Below are positions 1 through 8,749 of a DNA stretch of 64,000 nucleotides, one piece after another (position 1 is the stretch's first letter; every line of letters starts with the position of its first letter). Made by a program: the position numbers and the translations under genes. This DNA comes from LD21 sp963715785 (GTDB taxonomy: Bacteria; Bacteroidota; Bacteroidia; Bacteroidales; VadinHA17). The notes beneath the pieces are model-generated. The model did not search any database, had not been told where the DNA came from, and worked only from the letters and a program-made list of their open reading frames with translations. Where the stretch lies: the NCBI GenBank assembly GCA_963715785.1, contig OY970276.1, positions 682,001-746,000 on the forward strand, written 5' to 3'.

Positions 1-1
1 C

Positions 2-1447
2 AAGAAACTTGATAAGATCAATAGTAATATTGATGCAACTGCCGGTTATTCATGGCAGCATTTCAAACGCGACGGAAACAATTATACCCGTGGAATAGTA
101 GATGAGACTCATCCGTACCAGAAATCAGACAGCTCCTCATTTATTACGGAGAACTACTTAATTTCCTTCTTTGGCCGTGTTAATTACTCACTCATGGACA
201 AGTACCTGCTTACGGTTACTCTTCGTGATGATGGTTCTTCACGTTTTGCAAAAGGCAATCAGTGGGGCTTATTTCCTTCAGTGGCTCTTGCCTGGAAAAT
301 AAAAGATGAATCCTTCTTAAAAAACATTGATGCCCTGTCGCAATTGAAGCTGAGACTAGGCTGGGGTATAACTGGACAACAGGATATTACTAATAACGAT
401 TATCCTGCTCAGGCGAGATATATGATCGCCTCCCCCGGCAGTTATTATATGATCGGTGGTGAATTTTTACCAACATTGCGCCCCAGTGCCTATGATCCGA
501 CTATTAAATGGGAACAAACAGCCACTCAGAATTTAGGTATCGATTTTGGATTCGCTAAAGACCGCATTACCGGTTCAATCGACCTGTATAAAAGAGTTAC
601 TACCAATCTGCTGAATACTGTTACAATCCCAAGCGGAAGCAATTTTTCAAATAACTTGCTGACAAACGTGGGGAGCCTGGATAACAAGGGGCTTGAAATC
701 TCACTTAACATTGTACCCCTCTCCCGAAATGATATGACACTGAACCTGGGATTTAATTTAACTTACAACGTGAATAAGATTACCAAGCTTCTTATTACGG
801 ATGATCCCACGTATATCGGCATACTCTATGGTAATGGAATGAGCGGACAGATACAGGTTACAAGAGTTGGTTATCCTGGATACTCTTTCTTTGTCAACAA
901 ACAGATTTATGATGCAAGCGGCATGCCAATTGAAGGACTATACGCTGATCTTTCCGGAAATGGCGGTACTATTAGCGCTAATAACTCTGACCAGTATATT
1001 TATCATAATCCCGCTCCTGATATTGTGCTTGGTTTTTCCGCACGTTTTAGTTACAAGAACTTTGATATTTCGGCCTCAGCAAGAGGCAGCATAGGAAACT
1101 ATGTTTATAATCAGGTGGCAGCAGGCGCTTCTTATGATCAGCTGTACCAGATCGGATACTTTAAGAATTTCCCCACCCAGTTAAGCGATACAAAATTTGT
1201 TAAGCGTCAATTTACCAGTGACTATTTTGTAAGTAATGCTTCATTCTTTAAGCTGGATAATCTTAGCGCAGGCTATAAATTTGACAATTTAATCAATAAA
1301 GTCAGTGCCAGAGTAAGCCTTACAGTTCAGAATCTGATGACCGTTACAAAATATAAGGGTCTGGATCCTGAAGTTCAGGGAGGAATTGATAATAATTTCT
1401 ATCCAAGACCTCGTACCGTGATGCTTGGTATAAGCTTAACCTATTAA
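2..1447 (+). CDS. susC: SusC-family TonB-dependent outer-membrane receptor (C-terminal part)
   Basis: The reading frame is open from base 2, so this is the last 481 residues of a receptor whose N-terminal half lies outside the window. SusC proteins are 22-strand barrels that import oligosaccharides across the outer membrane with a SusD lid. Seen here are SusC hallmarks: RDDGSSRF followed by GLFPS, WEQTATQNLGIDFGF, a GSIDLYKR strand, VGSLDNKGLEISL, and an aromatic barrel end (GISLTY). The Met at 194 is internal and is not the start. susD follows after 18 bp, and the downstream SusE/F and GH13 genes suggest that the substrate is starch or maltodextrin. The family assignment is firm; the substrate is inferred from the neighbours. 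Confidence 0.96.
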   Translation, partial: KKLDKINSNIDATAGYSWQHFKRDGNNYTRGIVDETHPYQKSDSSSFITENYLISFFGRVNYSLMDKYLLTVTLRDDGSSRFAKGNQWGLFPSVALAWKIKDESFLKNIDALSQLKLRLGWGITGQQDITNNDYPAQARYMIASPGSYYMIGGEFLPTLRPSAYDPTIKWEQTATQNLGIDFGFAKDRITGSIDLYKRVTTNLLNTVTIPSGSNFSNNLLTNVGSLDNKGLEISLNIVPLSRNDMTLNLGFNLTYNVNKITKLLITDDPTYIGILYGNGMSGQIQVTRVGYPGYSFFVNKQIYDASGMPIEGLYADLSGNGGTISANNSDQYIYHNPAPDIVLGFSARFSYKNFDISASARGSIGNYVYNQVAAGASYDQLYQIGYFKNFPTQLSDTKFVKRQFTSDYFVSNASFFKLDNLSAGYKFDNLINKVSARVSLTVQNLMTVTKYKGLDPEVQGGIDNNFYPRPRTVMLGISLTY

Positions 1448-1465
1448 TATTCAAATAATACTTAT

Positions 1466-3082
1466 ATGAATAAAAAGATCTTAATATTAGGAACCATTCT
1501 TTCCGCAATTTTAGTAACATCATGCGTGAAAGATCTGAACGTTAAACCCATCGATCCAAATTCGATTCTTGCAGGAAACCTGAGTGATAATCCGATTTAT
1601 ATGAAAGAAGCACTTGGAAAAATCTATGCCAGTTTCATAATTAATGGACAGGGAGCTAATGGTGGACCAGATATCACTGCTCCGGACAATGACTTTTTTA
1701 CTACCACACGTGCACTCTGGAATTGCCAGGAAATAACTACCGATGAGGCTATCTGCGCTTGGGGTGATGTTGGTATTGCCGATCTGAACACTCAGACATG
1801 GAATCCGAACAATCCATTTTTAACCGCACTTTACCAGCGCCTCAGCTTGTCGGTAACCTACGCTAATGACTTTATAAGGTTCACAAACGGAAACACCGAC
1901 CCTACAATAGTACAATACAACGCCGAAGCTCGTTTCCTCAGGGCCCTGGCATATTCATGGGATATGGACCTTTTTGCAAACCCTCCTTTCACAACAGACG
2001 CTGACGGAGTTGGAAAATTCTTTCCAAAACAAATTGAAAGAGCAAATCTGTTTAACTATGTTGTATCTGAATTGCATGGTATAGAGAACAAGCTCGGGGC
2101 ACCGAAGTTTTCTTATCCCCAGGCCGATCAGGCAGCATGCTGGATGCTTCTGGCCAGGTTATATCTGAATGCAGAAGTTTATACAGGCACCGCAAAATGG
2201 GATAGCTGCAAGATCTATTGCGACAAGGTAATCAATAGTGGAGCGTATTCTCTTGCCACTAATTACAGGCAGAATTTCAGCGCTGATAATGACGGTGACC
2301 ACAATCCTGAAATGATTTTCGCATGGGAACAGGACGGGGTCAATACCCAGGGCTACGTTGGTTCAACATTTATTATCGAATCATGCTCCGATGCAACTTA
2401 TGTCAGGGCTGAGAGATTTCACGGTCTTACTTCCAATACCAACTGGAACGGGAACAGAACTAAAATACAGTTTATGAATGTACTTGTTGACACGCTTGCC
2501 ACTTATGGAAATGTTCCAATCCCGACAAGTGATTCAACTTTTGCACAGTGTAAAGACAAACGGGTTTATCTGAAAACGAAAAAGAGTATGAGCATACCCA
2601 GTGCTTCTTCGAGCGGTGATTATGGAATTGGAGTTTATAAATTCACGGCAAGAAATGCAGACGGAAGCCAGGCTGCTGATTATAACCCGGCTTATGCAAG
2701 CACAGATTTCCCTGTTTTCCGTTATGCAGATGCACTTTTGATGAGAGCTGAGGCACTTCACAGATTAGGCGATAACGCTTCAGCTGTGGTTGACGTTAAT
2801 GCAGTCAGAACCCGTGCTTACGGAAATACATCAGGGAACATTACAGCTGGTCAGCTCACCGATCAGTTCCTTCTTGCTGAACGTGGCCGTGAATTCTACT
2901 ATGAAGCTCAGAGACGCACTGATCTTATCCGTTTTGGGAAATTTACCGACGGTAATTACAACTGGGCCTGGAAAGGCGGCACAATAAACGGAACTAATAC
3001 TGACAGCCATCTTAATGTTTTCCCAATTCCGGGAGCCGAAGTATCTGCAAACCCGAACATTAAACAGAACGCTGGTTATTAA
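1466..3082 (+). CDS. susD: SusD-family glycan-binding lipoprotein
   Basis: This 538-residue surface lipoprotein partners SusC and captures glycan at the outer membrane. A lipoprotein signal ends in LVTSC, with Cys20 as the lipidated residue. The body has the helical SusD fold with TPR-like pairs (for example AEARFLRALAYSWDMDLF near 150-170 and the ALLMRAEALHRLG helix near 430). The C-terminal family signature is present (RRTDLIRFGKF, then FPIPGAEVSANPNIKQN). Length is normal for the family (about 500-600). It lies 18 bp after susC and 18 bp before the SusE-like gene, so all are probably one transcript. The starch substrate is inferred from context, as SusD sequences alone do not give specificity. 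Confidence 0.95.
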   Translation: MNKKILILGTILSAILVTSCVKDLNVKPIDPNSILAGNLSDNPIYMKEALGKIYASFIINGQGANGGPDITAPDNDFFTTTRALWNCQEITTDEAICAWGDVGIADLNTQTWNPNNPFLTALYQRLSLSVTYANDFIRFTNGNTDPTIVQYNAEARFLRALAYSWDMDLFANPPFTTDADGVGKFFPKQIERANLFNYVVSELHGIENKLGAPKFSYPQADQAACWMLLARLYLNAEVYTGTAKWDSCKIYCDKVINSGAYSLATNYRQNFSADNDGDHNPEMIFAWEQDGVNTQGYVGSTFIIESCSDATYVRAERFHGLTSNTNWNGNRTKIQFMNVLVDTLATYGNVPIPTSDSTFAQCKDKRVYLKTKKSMSIPSASSSGDYGIGVYKFTARNADGSQAADYNPAYASTDFPVFRYADALLMRAEALHRLGDNASAVVDVNAVRTRAYGNTSGNITAGQLTDQFLLAERGREFYYEAQRRTDLIRFGKFTDGNYNWAWKGGTINGTNTDSHLNVFPIPGAEVSANPNIKQNAGY

Positions 3083-3100
3083 TCATTCAAACTTATAACA

Positions 3101-4156
3101 ATGAAAAAGAATTTAATTATATACTTGACATTCATTGGTTTGATCATGCTTTTATCAAACTGTAAAAAGGATGAGACAAGAGTTGTGATTAAGACCAATC
3201 CGAACGCACCCACCATCGAGGTGTTACCCGATCTTACGCTTCAAAGGACAAACGGCATGGATACACTTGTATTTGTCGGAACTCCTGTTGATCCGGGCTT
3301 TACCGCCTCCGCACTTTATTATCTGGAAGCATGTGCAACCGGAACTAATTTTGCGGATCCGGTTATCATCTATTCAGGTAAACAGGACATTGCAATAAAA
3401 ATTACTGTTAGTGACCTCAATGGGATATTACTCAAAAAATTCCCTGCAGACCAGGTCTCAGCGCTTGATTTCAGAATAAGAGCGGTTCTTGTTGTTGACG
3501 CTGGCACAGGTGCTGTAGGCACCAGCGCAATGCCACTGCAGTACTCCTCAGCTTTTGAATCTGCAAGTGTATCCATATATGGATTGCCCCGTTTGGATCT
3601 TATTAACTCCGGAATAAACCAGAAAATTGAGTCTGCATTGGGAGATGGGAAATACACAGGGTTTGTAAAACTCGATGTATCAATGCCATTTACATTGAAA
3701 GATCCTGATGCTAATATTGTTTATGGTGCCAGCGGTGCTGCTCTTGCAGTTGATGGAGCAGCAATCACCCCCGGAAACGGTAACGGCTGGTATCAGCTAA
3801 CGGCGGATACAAGGGCACTCACCTACACAATAGATCCCTACATGATTGGCCTTATCGGTGATGCGACTCCGAATCAGTGGAATTCTCCCGATCAGAAAAT
3901 GAATTATAACAGCCAGACCGGACTTTGGTCTATTACTCTTGACCTGACAGTCGGCTCGGTAAAAGTCAGGGCTAATGATACATGGGGTGCTATAAATCTG
4001 GGCCTCGGTGATGCAACTCATCCGGAATATACATTAACCAATCTCTGGAATAACAGCAGCAGCCAGAATATTCCAATTGCAACTGCAGGTAACTATACCA
4101 TTTCAGTATCGATTGGAAGTACAGCGTCTTCAATGACAATAACCAAAAATAACTGA
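3101..4156 (+). CDS. susE: SusE-like starch-binding lipoprotein
   Basis: This 351-residue lipoprotein (lipobox LLSNC, Cys21) has the SusE layout. An N-terminal immunoglobulin-like domain (about 35-150) carries repeated strands such as TLQRTNGMDTLVF and the SALYYLEA motif. A middle beta domain and one C-terminal starch-binding module (about 245-351) follow. The C-terminal module begins MIGLIGDATPNQWNSPDQ and contains VKVRANDTWGAINLGLG; the same GLIGDAT and RAN-x-W pattern recurs in the next gene. SusE-type proteins hold starch at the cell surface and influence which oligosaccharides enter SusCD. Position between susD and the SusF-like gene supports the call. Confidence 0.88.
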   Translation: MKKNLIIYLTFIGLIMLLSNCKKDETRVVIKTNPNAPTIEVLPDLTLQRTNGMDTLVFVGTPVDPGFTASALYYLEACATGTNFADPVIIYSGKQDIAIKITVSDLNGILLKKFPADQVSALDFRIRAVLVVDAGTGAVGTSAMPLQYSSAFESASVSIYGLPRLDLINSGINQKIESALGDGKYTGFVKLDVSMPFTLKDPDANIVYGASGAALAVDGAAITPGNGNGWYQLTADTRALTYTIDPYMIGLIGDATPNQWNSPDQKMNYNSQTGLWSITLDLTVGSVKVRANDTWGAINLGLGDATHPEYTLTNLWNNSSSQNIPIATAGNYTISVSIGSTASSMTITKNN

Positions 4157-4175
4157 TCAGAAAGGAAGTTCATTG

Positions 4176-5771
4176 ATGAAAACTTTTAATAAATTATCTA
4201 TGAAAAAAATATCATTATTTAAATTTATGGCTGTCCTTATCACTGCGACAATCTTTTTTGCCGCTTGTACTAAGGAACAATCGGATGTTAAATTAAATCC
4301 GAAACTTGCAGCCACACAGGTATTAAATCTGAAATCTGATTCAGCAAAAGTTGTAGTATTTGTGGTCGCATCTGGTGATGGATTCAGTGAGCGCGGAGTA
4401 TGTTACAGTACATCAGCAAGTCCGACAACTGATAATTCCAAAGTTATATGTACCGATCCGTCTACTGCTTCTGCAACTTTCAGTGTAGTACTTAGTGGTC
4501 TTACCTATGCCACTACCTATTATGCACGCGGATATGGTATAAATGCTGACGGCACAGTATATGGAAAAGCAATCACATTTACTACTTTGCCTATCCTTGC
4601 TACTGTTACTACAGCAGAGTTCACCGGGATTACAGGTACTACAGCTACCGGAGGTGGTGAAATTACAAATACCGGTGGTGCCGCAATCACAGCACGTGGT
4701 ATCGTCTACGGCGCAAATCCGAATCCCACTCTTGCCGATAGCAAAACAACGAATGGTACCGGCAACGGCGCTTTTGTAAGCGCTCTCACCGGGTTAAAAG
4801 GCCTGACAACTTATCATGTAAGGGCTTATGCAACAAACAGCGTTGGTACATCCTATGGCAACGATGTTCAGTTTACCACCCTGGTTTCTACCCGTCTGTG
4901 GAATGTTCCGGGCGATTATGTAGCAGCCAGTTATCCTGGTTCAACATTTGCAGACTGGTCACCTGATAAGTCGCCGCAGATCAGAAGTATTGAAACTGCT
5001 CCCGATAATCTTGAAGGTTACGTAAACATGGCAAATACTGCTAATGCATGGAAATTTGCAACCAAACCTAGCTGGGACGGACCAAATTATGGTGACGGAG
5101 GTGCTGGCAAACTCGATGCCAATGGCGGCAATTTCAGCTCCCCTGCAGGTTATTATAAAATCAATGTCAACGCCGGTACCGATCCAATGACTTATACTGC
5201 ATTGGCCACAACATGGGGAATAATAGGGAATGCCACACCGGGTGGCTGGGGAACTGATACATATATGACATATGACGCAGTCAAACAGATCTGGAAACTT
5301 GGCGCAACCTTAACCCAGGAAGCTCCCCCGAATGATGGAATGAAATTCAGGGCAAACGGAACCTGGGATCTGAACTACGGCGACACCGGAGCAGATGGCA
5401 CACTAGAGCCAGGCGGAACAAATATTGGTATTTCACTTACAGCTGATTATGCAATTACCTTAGATCTGAGCCATCCTCTTGCTTATACATTCTCGGCAAA
5501 CAGATGGGGTTTGATCGGCGATGCCACAGGAAGCTGGGATACGGATCAAAACTTGACCTGGGATGCTACAAATCACGTATTTACAATAACACTTAATTTA
5601 GTAGCCGGTTCCATAAAGTTCAGGGCAAACGACGCATGGGACCTTAACTATGGCGGTGCTGATCTTAATGCTCTGACTTCAGGCGGTGATAATATTGCTG
5701 TAACTACAGCTGGAAATTATACAATTACTTTTGATCCATGGGCTCTTAAAGCTACCATAACACTAAATTAA
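4176..5771 (+). CDS. SusF/SusE-like lipoprotein with two Fn3-like and three starch-binding-type modules
   Basis: The ATG at 4176 follows an AAAGGAAG ribosome site, while a second ATG at 4200 would give a more standard signal peptide. Both lead to the lipobox FFAAC. After the lipid anchor come two Fn3-like repeats (about 40-145 and 146-235), each with a GVCYS/GIVYG strand and a TTYYARGYG/TTYHVRAYA strand before FTTL. Three SusE/F-type binding modules follow (about 240-345, 346-440, 443-531). The last two start WGIIGNATPGGWGTD and WGLIGDATGSWDTD, and each carries FRAN-x-x-WDLNYG. It probably binds starch at the cell surface. The Fn3-like spacer in front of the modules differs from classical SusF. 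It ends the sus transcript at a hairpin. Confidence 0.85.
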   Translation: MKTFNKLSMKKISLFKFMAVLITATIFFAACTKEQSDVKLNPKLAATQVLNLKSDSAKVVVFVVASGDGFSERGVCYSTSASPTTDNSKVICTDPSTASATFSVVLSGLTYATTYYARGYGINADGTVYGKAITFTTLPILATVTTAEFTGITGTTATGGGEITNTGGAAITARGIVYGANPNPTLADSKTTNGTGNGAFVSALTGLKGLTTYHVRAYATNSVGTSYGNDVQFTTLVSTRLWNVPGDYVAASYPGSTFADWSPDKSPQIRSIETAPDNLEGYVNMANTANAWKFATKPSWDGPNYGDGGAGKLDANGGNFSSPAGYYKINVNAGTDPMTYTALATTWGIIGNATPGGWGTDTYMTYDAVKQIWKLGATLTQEAPPNDGMKFRANGTWDLNYGDTGADGTLEPGGTNIGISLTADYAITLDLSHPLAYTFSANRWGLIGDATGSWDTDQNLTWDATNHVFTITLNLVAGSIKFRANDAWDLNYGGADLNALTSGGDNIAVTTAGNYTITFDPWALKATITLN

Positions 5772-5804
5772 GGGTAAGCTCAGGATTTAATCTTATTTTA
5801 AAAA

Positions 5805-5834
5805 TGGAGGCTGTCAAGTTCAAGACAGCCTCCA
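5805..5834 (+). terminator. Hairpin after the susCDEF genes
   Basis: An 11-bp perfect stem (TGGAGGCTGTC pairing with GACAGCCTCCA) encloses an 8-nt loop, 34 bp after the SusF-like stop codon. The following bases are AT-rich but lack a strong T run. It could end or attenuate transcription or protect the sus mRNA before the GH13 gene. Confidence 0.65.
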
Positions 5835-5961
5835 TAATATTTTATGGAAATTGTCAACCTTCTTAAATAAACGGATTGAAATTGATTCCGGGAGAGCTTA
5901 AAAAATTCTCTGCATTATCTTAAGCCATCTGTTATTGTCTTTAAACATTAAAGCAGGATTC

Positions 5962-8745
5962 GTGAAGAAATTAATCTTTATTGCCGCATGTATAGCCGCC
6001 TTTAGCGGTTCCTTAACTGGTCAGATGATTACTACTGATCCTGTTATCCCTACTGCTGGCCAGCTGATCAAAATCTATTACAACAGCTCCAAAGATGCAG
6101 GTGATTTGCATAATTATACCGGTGATCTTTATGTACATACCGGCGTTACTCTGCTGGGAATAGACTGGCAAAAAACAATCGGCACATGGGGCGATAATTC
6201 TACCCAGCCAAAATTAAAGTACGACGGAAATTATATCTATGAACTCGATATTGATCCTGATATCAAAACTTTTTATTCTCTGGCATCCACTGATATTGTA
6301 ACGAAAATCTGCATGGTTATACGAAATGCCGGAGCAAATCTTCAGACCAGACCGGATATTTTTCTGGATGTATACCAGGCTGTCCTGAATGTTGCCTTTA
6401 CACTTCCTCAGAGAGCCTCTTTCGTGACAGAACCCAATAAGCAAATAATTATAAATGCCTCTGCAATACTTGCTGATTCTGTCTCATTATATATTAATAA
6501 TGATTTTATTAAATCGGGTATTACCAGTGATTTCGTTTCTGATACCATCATACCCGCTCAATATGGAGAATTCTGGGTAAAGGCAATTGCCTGGAAAAAA
6601 CCTGCATTTGCTGCAGATTCCTTCTTTTATTATGTAAGAAAACCTGTTGTATCAGAAGCCCTTCCCACAGGACTTTCAGATGGAATTAATTACATGGACA
6701 GTTCATCCGTGACTCTGGTATTGCGCGCACCTTATAAAAATTATGTTTTTGTCACTGGAGACTTTACCAGCTGGCTCGCACGCGAAAAAGGATATATGAA
6801 AAGAACCCCCGACGGCGAACGCTACTGGATCAAAATCAACGGTCTTATTCCCGGCAAGGAATACAGATTTCAGTATCTTGTTGATACAGCACTTTATATT
6901 GCTGATCCATATGCGGAAAAGGTTCTTGATCCGGATAATGATCAATTTATCACTCCTGCCACATATCCTGATCTGATCCCTTATCCGAAAGACTCTGCTT
7001 CGGGAATAGTTTCAGTGCTACAGACAGCGAAGAAACCCTATACGTGGAAAACAGCCAATTTCACCTCTCCCCCAAAATCTAACCTGGTTATATATGAATT
7101 GCTTGTTCGCGATTTTACTGCTAATCACGATTATAAAACTCTGACTGATACTTTAGGTTATCTTGCCCGCTTGGGAATAAATGCAATCGAGCTGATGCCA
7201 ATAAATGAATTTGAGGGCAATCTCAGCTGGGGATACAATCCATCTTTTTATTTTGCACCTGATAAATATTATGGTCCTGAAAATGACCTTAAGGCATTTA
7301 TTGACAGCTGTCACACCAGGGGAATCGCTGTGATAATGGATATGGTTTTGAATCACTGCTTCGAGCAATCGCCATTCGTTCAGCTTTACCTTGATCATAT
7401 AGGCTCAGATCAGATCTATATGAAAATGCCAAACCCCTGGTTCAATGCCCAGTCTCCTAATCCAGTTTATAAATGGGGTGCTGACTTTAATCATGCGAGT
7501 ATTTCCACACAACAGCTTGTTGACAGGATAAACGCATTCTGGCTGACAGAATATAAGGTTGATGGATTCAGGTTTGATTTCACGAAAGGATTTACAAATA
7601 CGCCCGGCGATGGCAGCGCTTATGATGCGTCGCGCATAGCAATTCTCAAAAGGATGGCAGACCAGATCTGGAAGGTCAAATCGAATGCATATGTTATCCT
7701 TGAACATTTTACTGCCGACAATGAAGAGCAGGAACTGGCGGGTGATGGAATGATGCTATGGGGCAATGATAACTATAATTATGCGGAAGCCGCTATGGGC
7801 TATCCATCTGATCTTACCAGTGTGAGCTCACTGGGACGAGGATGGACAGTGCCGAATCTGGTAAGCTATATGGAGAGCCATGATGAAGAAAGGATAATGT
7901 ATAAAACCATTACCTATGGAAATGCAACAGCCGATTATAACACCCAGAACCTGAAGGTTGCACTTAAAAGGATGGAACTAAATGCGCTTTTCTTCCTTAC
8001 TGTGCCCGGACCAAAAATGATATGGCAGTTCGGGGAACTTGGATATGACGTTTCAATTGATGCCGGGGGAAGGACCAGCGAGAAACCTATCAGATGGGAT
8101 TATTATAATGATCCCGACCGGCACAGGCTATTTGTGATCTACAAGCTTCTGAATATGCTTCGCAAAACGCAACCAGTATTCTCAACTTCCAATTATACAT
8201 ATTCGCTTACCGCAACGGTCAAGAGAATCGGGTTGATTGATCCTTCCATGAGTGTAAACATTCTTGGTAATTTTGGGATCACTGCATCACCTGTCAATCC
8301 CGAATTTTCACAGACAGGCAAATGGTATGAATACTTTACCGGTGATTCTCTGAATGTTGTAAATGTAAGCGATCAGATAAACCTCCTTCCTGGAGAATAC
8401 AGGCTCTATTCAACAAAAAAGCTTGAATCGCCAAAACTAATTCTCGGCGTGGAAGATCATAAAGTGGCGGGAGAAGCAGACTTTGTATCCGTTTACCCTA
8501 ATCCGTCAGCAGGAGAATTTACACTTAAAATTCAACCAATAAACCCATCACCTGTCAATATTTATATTTTCGATATGACGGGAAGGATGATACGGCAATT
8601 TAAAACGTTCACAGCATTATCCGGAGTGGAATTGGTTCAATGGGACGGGAAATCTGAAAATGGAACAGATGCTCCCGCCGGTATTTATTTAATTGACGTA
8701 CGCACAACCTTCGGTAATGAAGCCATAAAGGTCATTAAGCAATAA
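5962..8745 (+). CDS. Secreted GH13 alpha-amylase/pullulanase-type enzyme with T9SS sorting domain
   Basis: This enzyme cleaves alpha-glucans outside the cell. A GTG at 5962 gives a clean signal peptide (MKKLIFIAACIAAF...SGQ-like end) and has a GCAGGA site before it; a TTG at 5935 would add 9 residues. With the GTG start (927 aa) the order is: N-terminal beta domains (25-230), a CBM48/isoamylase-N-like domain (235-340, with FVTGDFTSW and GKEYRFQYLVD), a GH13 barrel (370-770), and a C-terminal T9SS type-A sorting domain (840-927, SVYPNPSAGEF to the PAGIYLIDV strand). Catalytic residues by motif are Asp539 (DGFRFD), Glu581 (VILEH) and Asp641 (SHDEE). It follows the sus lipoproteins and probably feeds them. 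SprA, part of the T9SS translocon, is encoded at 16.9-24.3 kb. The exact bond specificity is unknown. Confidence 0.92.
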   Translation: MKKLIFIAACIAAFSGSLTGQMITTDPVIPTAGQLIKIYYNSSKDAGDLHNYTGDLYVHTGVTLLGIDWQKTIGTWGDNSTQPKLKYDGNYIYELDIDPDIKTFYSLASTDIVTKICMVIRNAGANLQTRPDIFLDVYQAVLNVAFTLPQRASFVTEPNKQIIINASAILADSVSLYINNDFIKSGITSDFVSDTIIPAQYGEFWVKAIAWKKPAFAADSFFYYVRKPVVSEALPTGLSDGINYMDSSSVTLVLRAPYKNYVFVTGDFTSWLAREKGYMKRTPDGERYWIKINGLIPGKEYRFQYLVDTALYIADPYAEKVLDPDNDQFITPATYPDLIPYPKDSASGIVSVLQTAKKPYTWKTANFTSPPKSNLVIYELLVRDFTANHDYKTLTDTLGYLARLGINAIELMPINEFEGNLSWGYNPSFYFAPDKYYGPENDLKAFIDSCHTRGIAVIMDMVLNHCFEQSPFVQLYLDHIGSDQIYMKMPNPWFNAQSPNPVYKWGADFNHASISTQQLVDRINAFWLTEYKVDGFRFDFTKGFTNTPGDGSAYDASRIAILKRMADQIWKVKSNAYVILEHFTADNEEQELAGDGMMLWGNDNYNYAEAAMGYPSDLTSVSSLGRGWTVPNLVSYMESHDEERIMYKTITYGNATADYNTQNLKVALKRMELNALFFLTVPGPKMIWQFGELGYDVSIDAGGRTSEKPIRWDYYNDPDRHRLFVIYKLLNMLRKTQPVFSTSNYTYSLTATVKRIGLIDPSMSVNILGNFGITASPVNPEFSQTGKWYEYFTGDSLNVVNVSDQINLLPGEYRLYSTKKLESPKLILGVEDHKVAGEADFVSVYPNPSAGEFTLKIQPINPSPVNIYIFDMTGRMIRQFKTFTALSGVELVQWDGKSENGTDAPAGIYLIDVRTTFGNEAIKVIKQ

Positions 8746-8749
8746 ACCG

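Noticed and set aside
194..1447. Start of the SusC-like gene at base 194
   Set aside because: The frame continues upstream to base 2 with SusC-like sequence, so this Met is internal.
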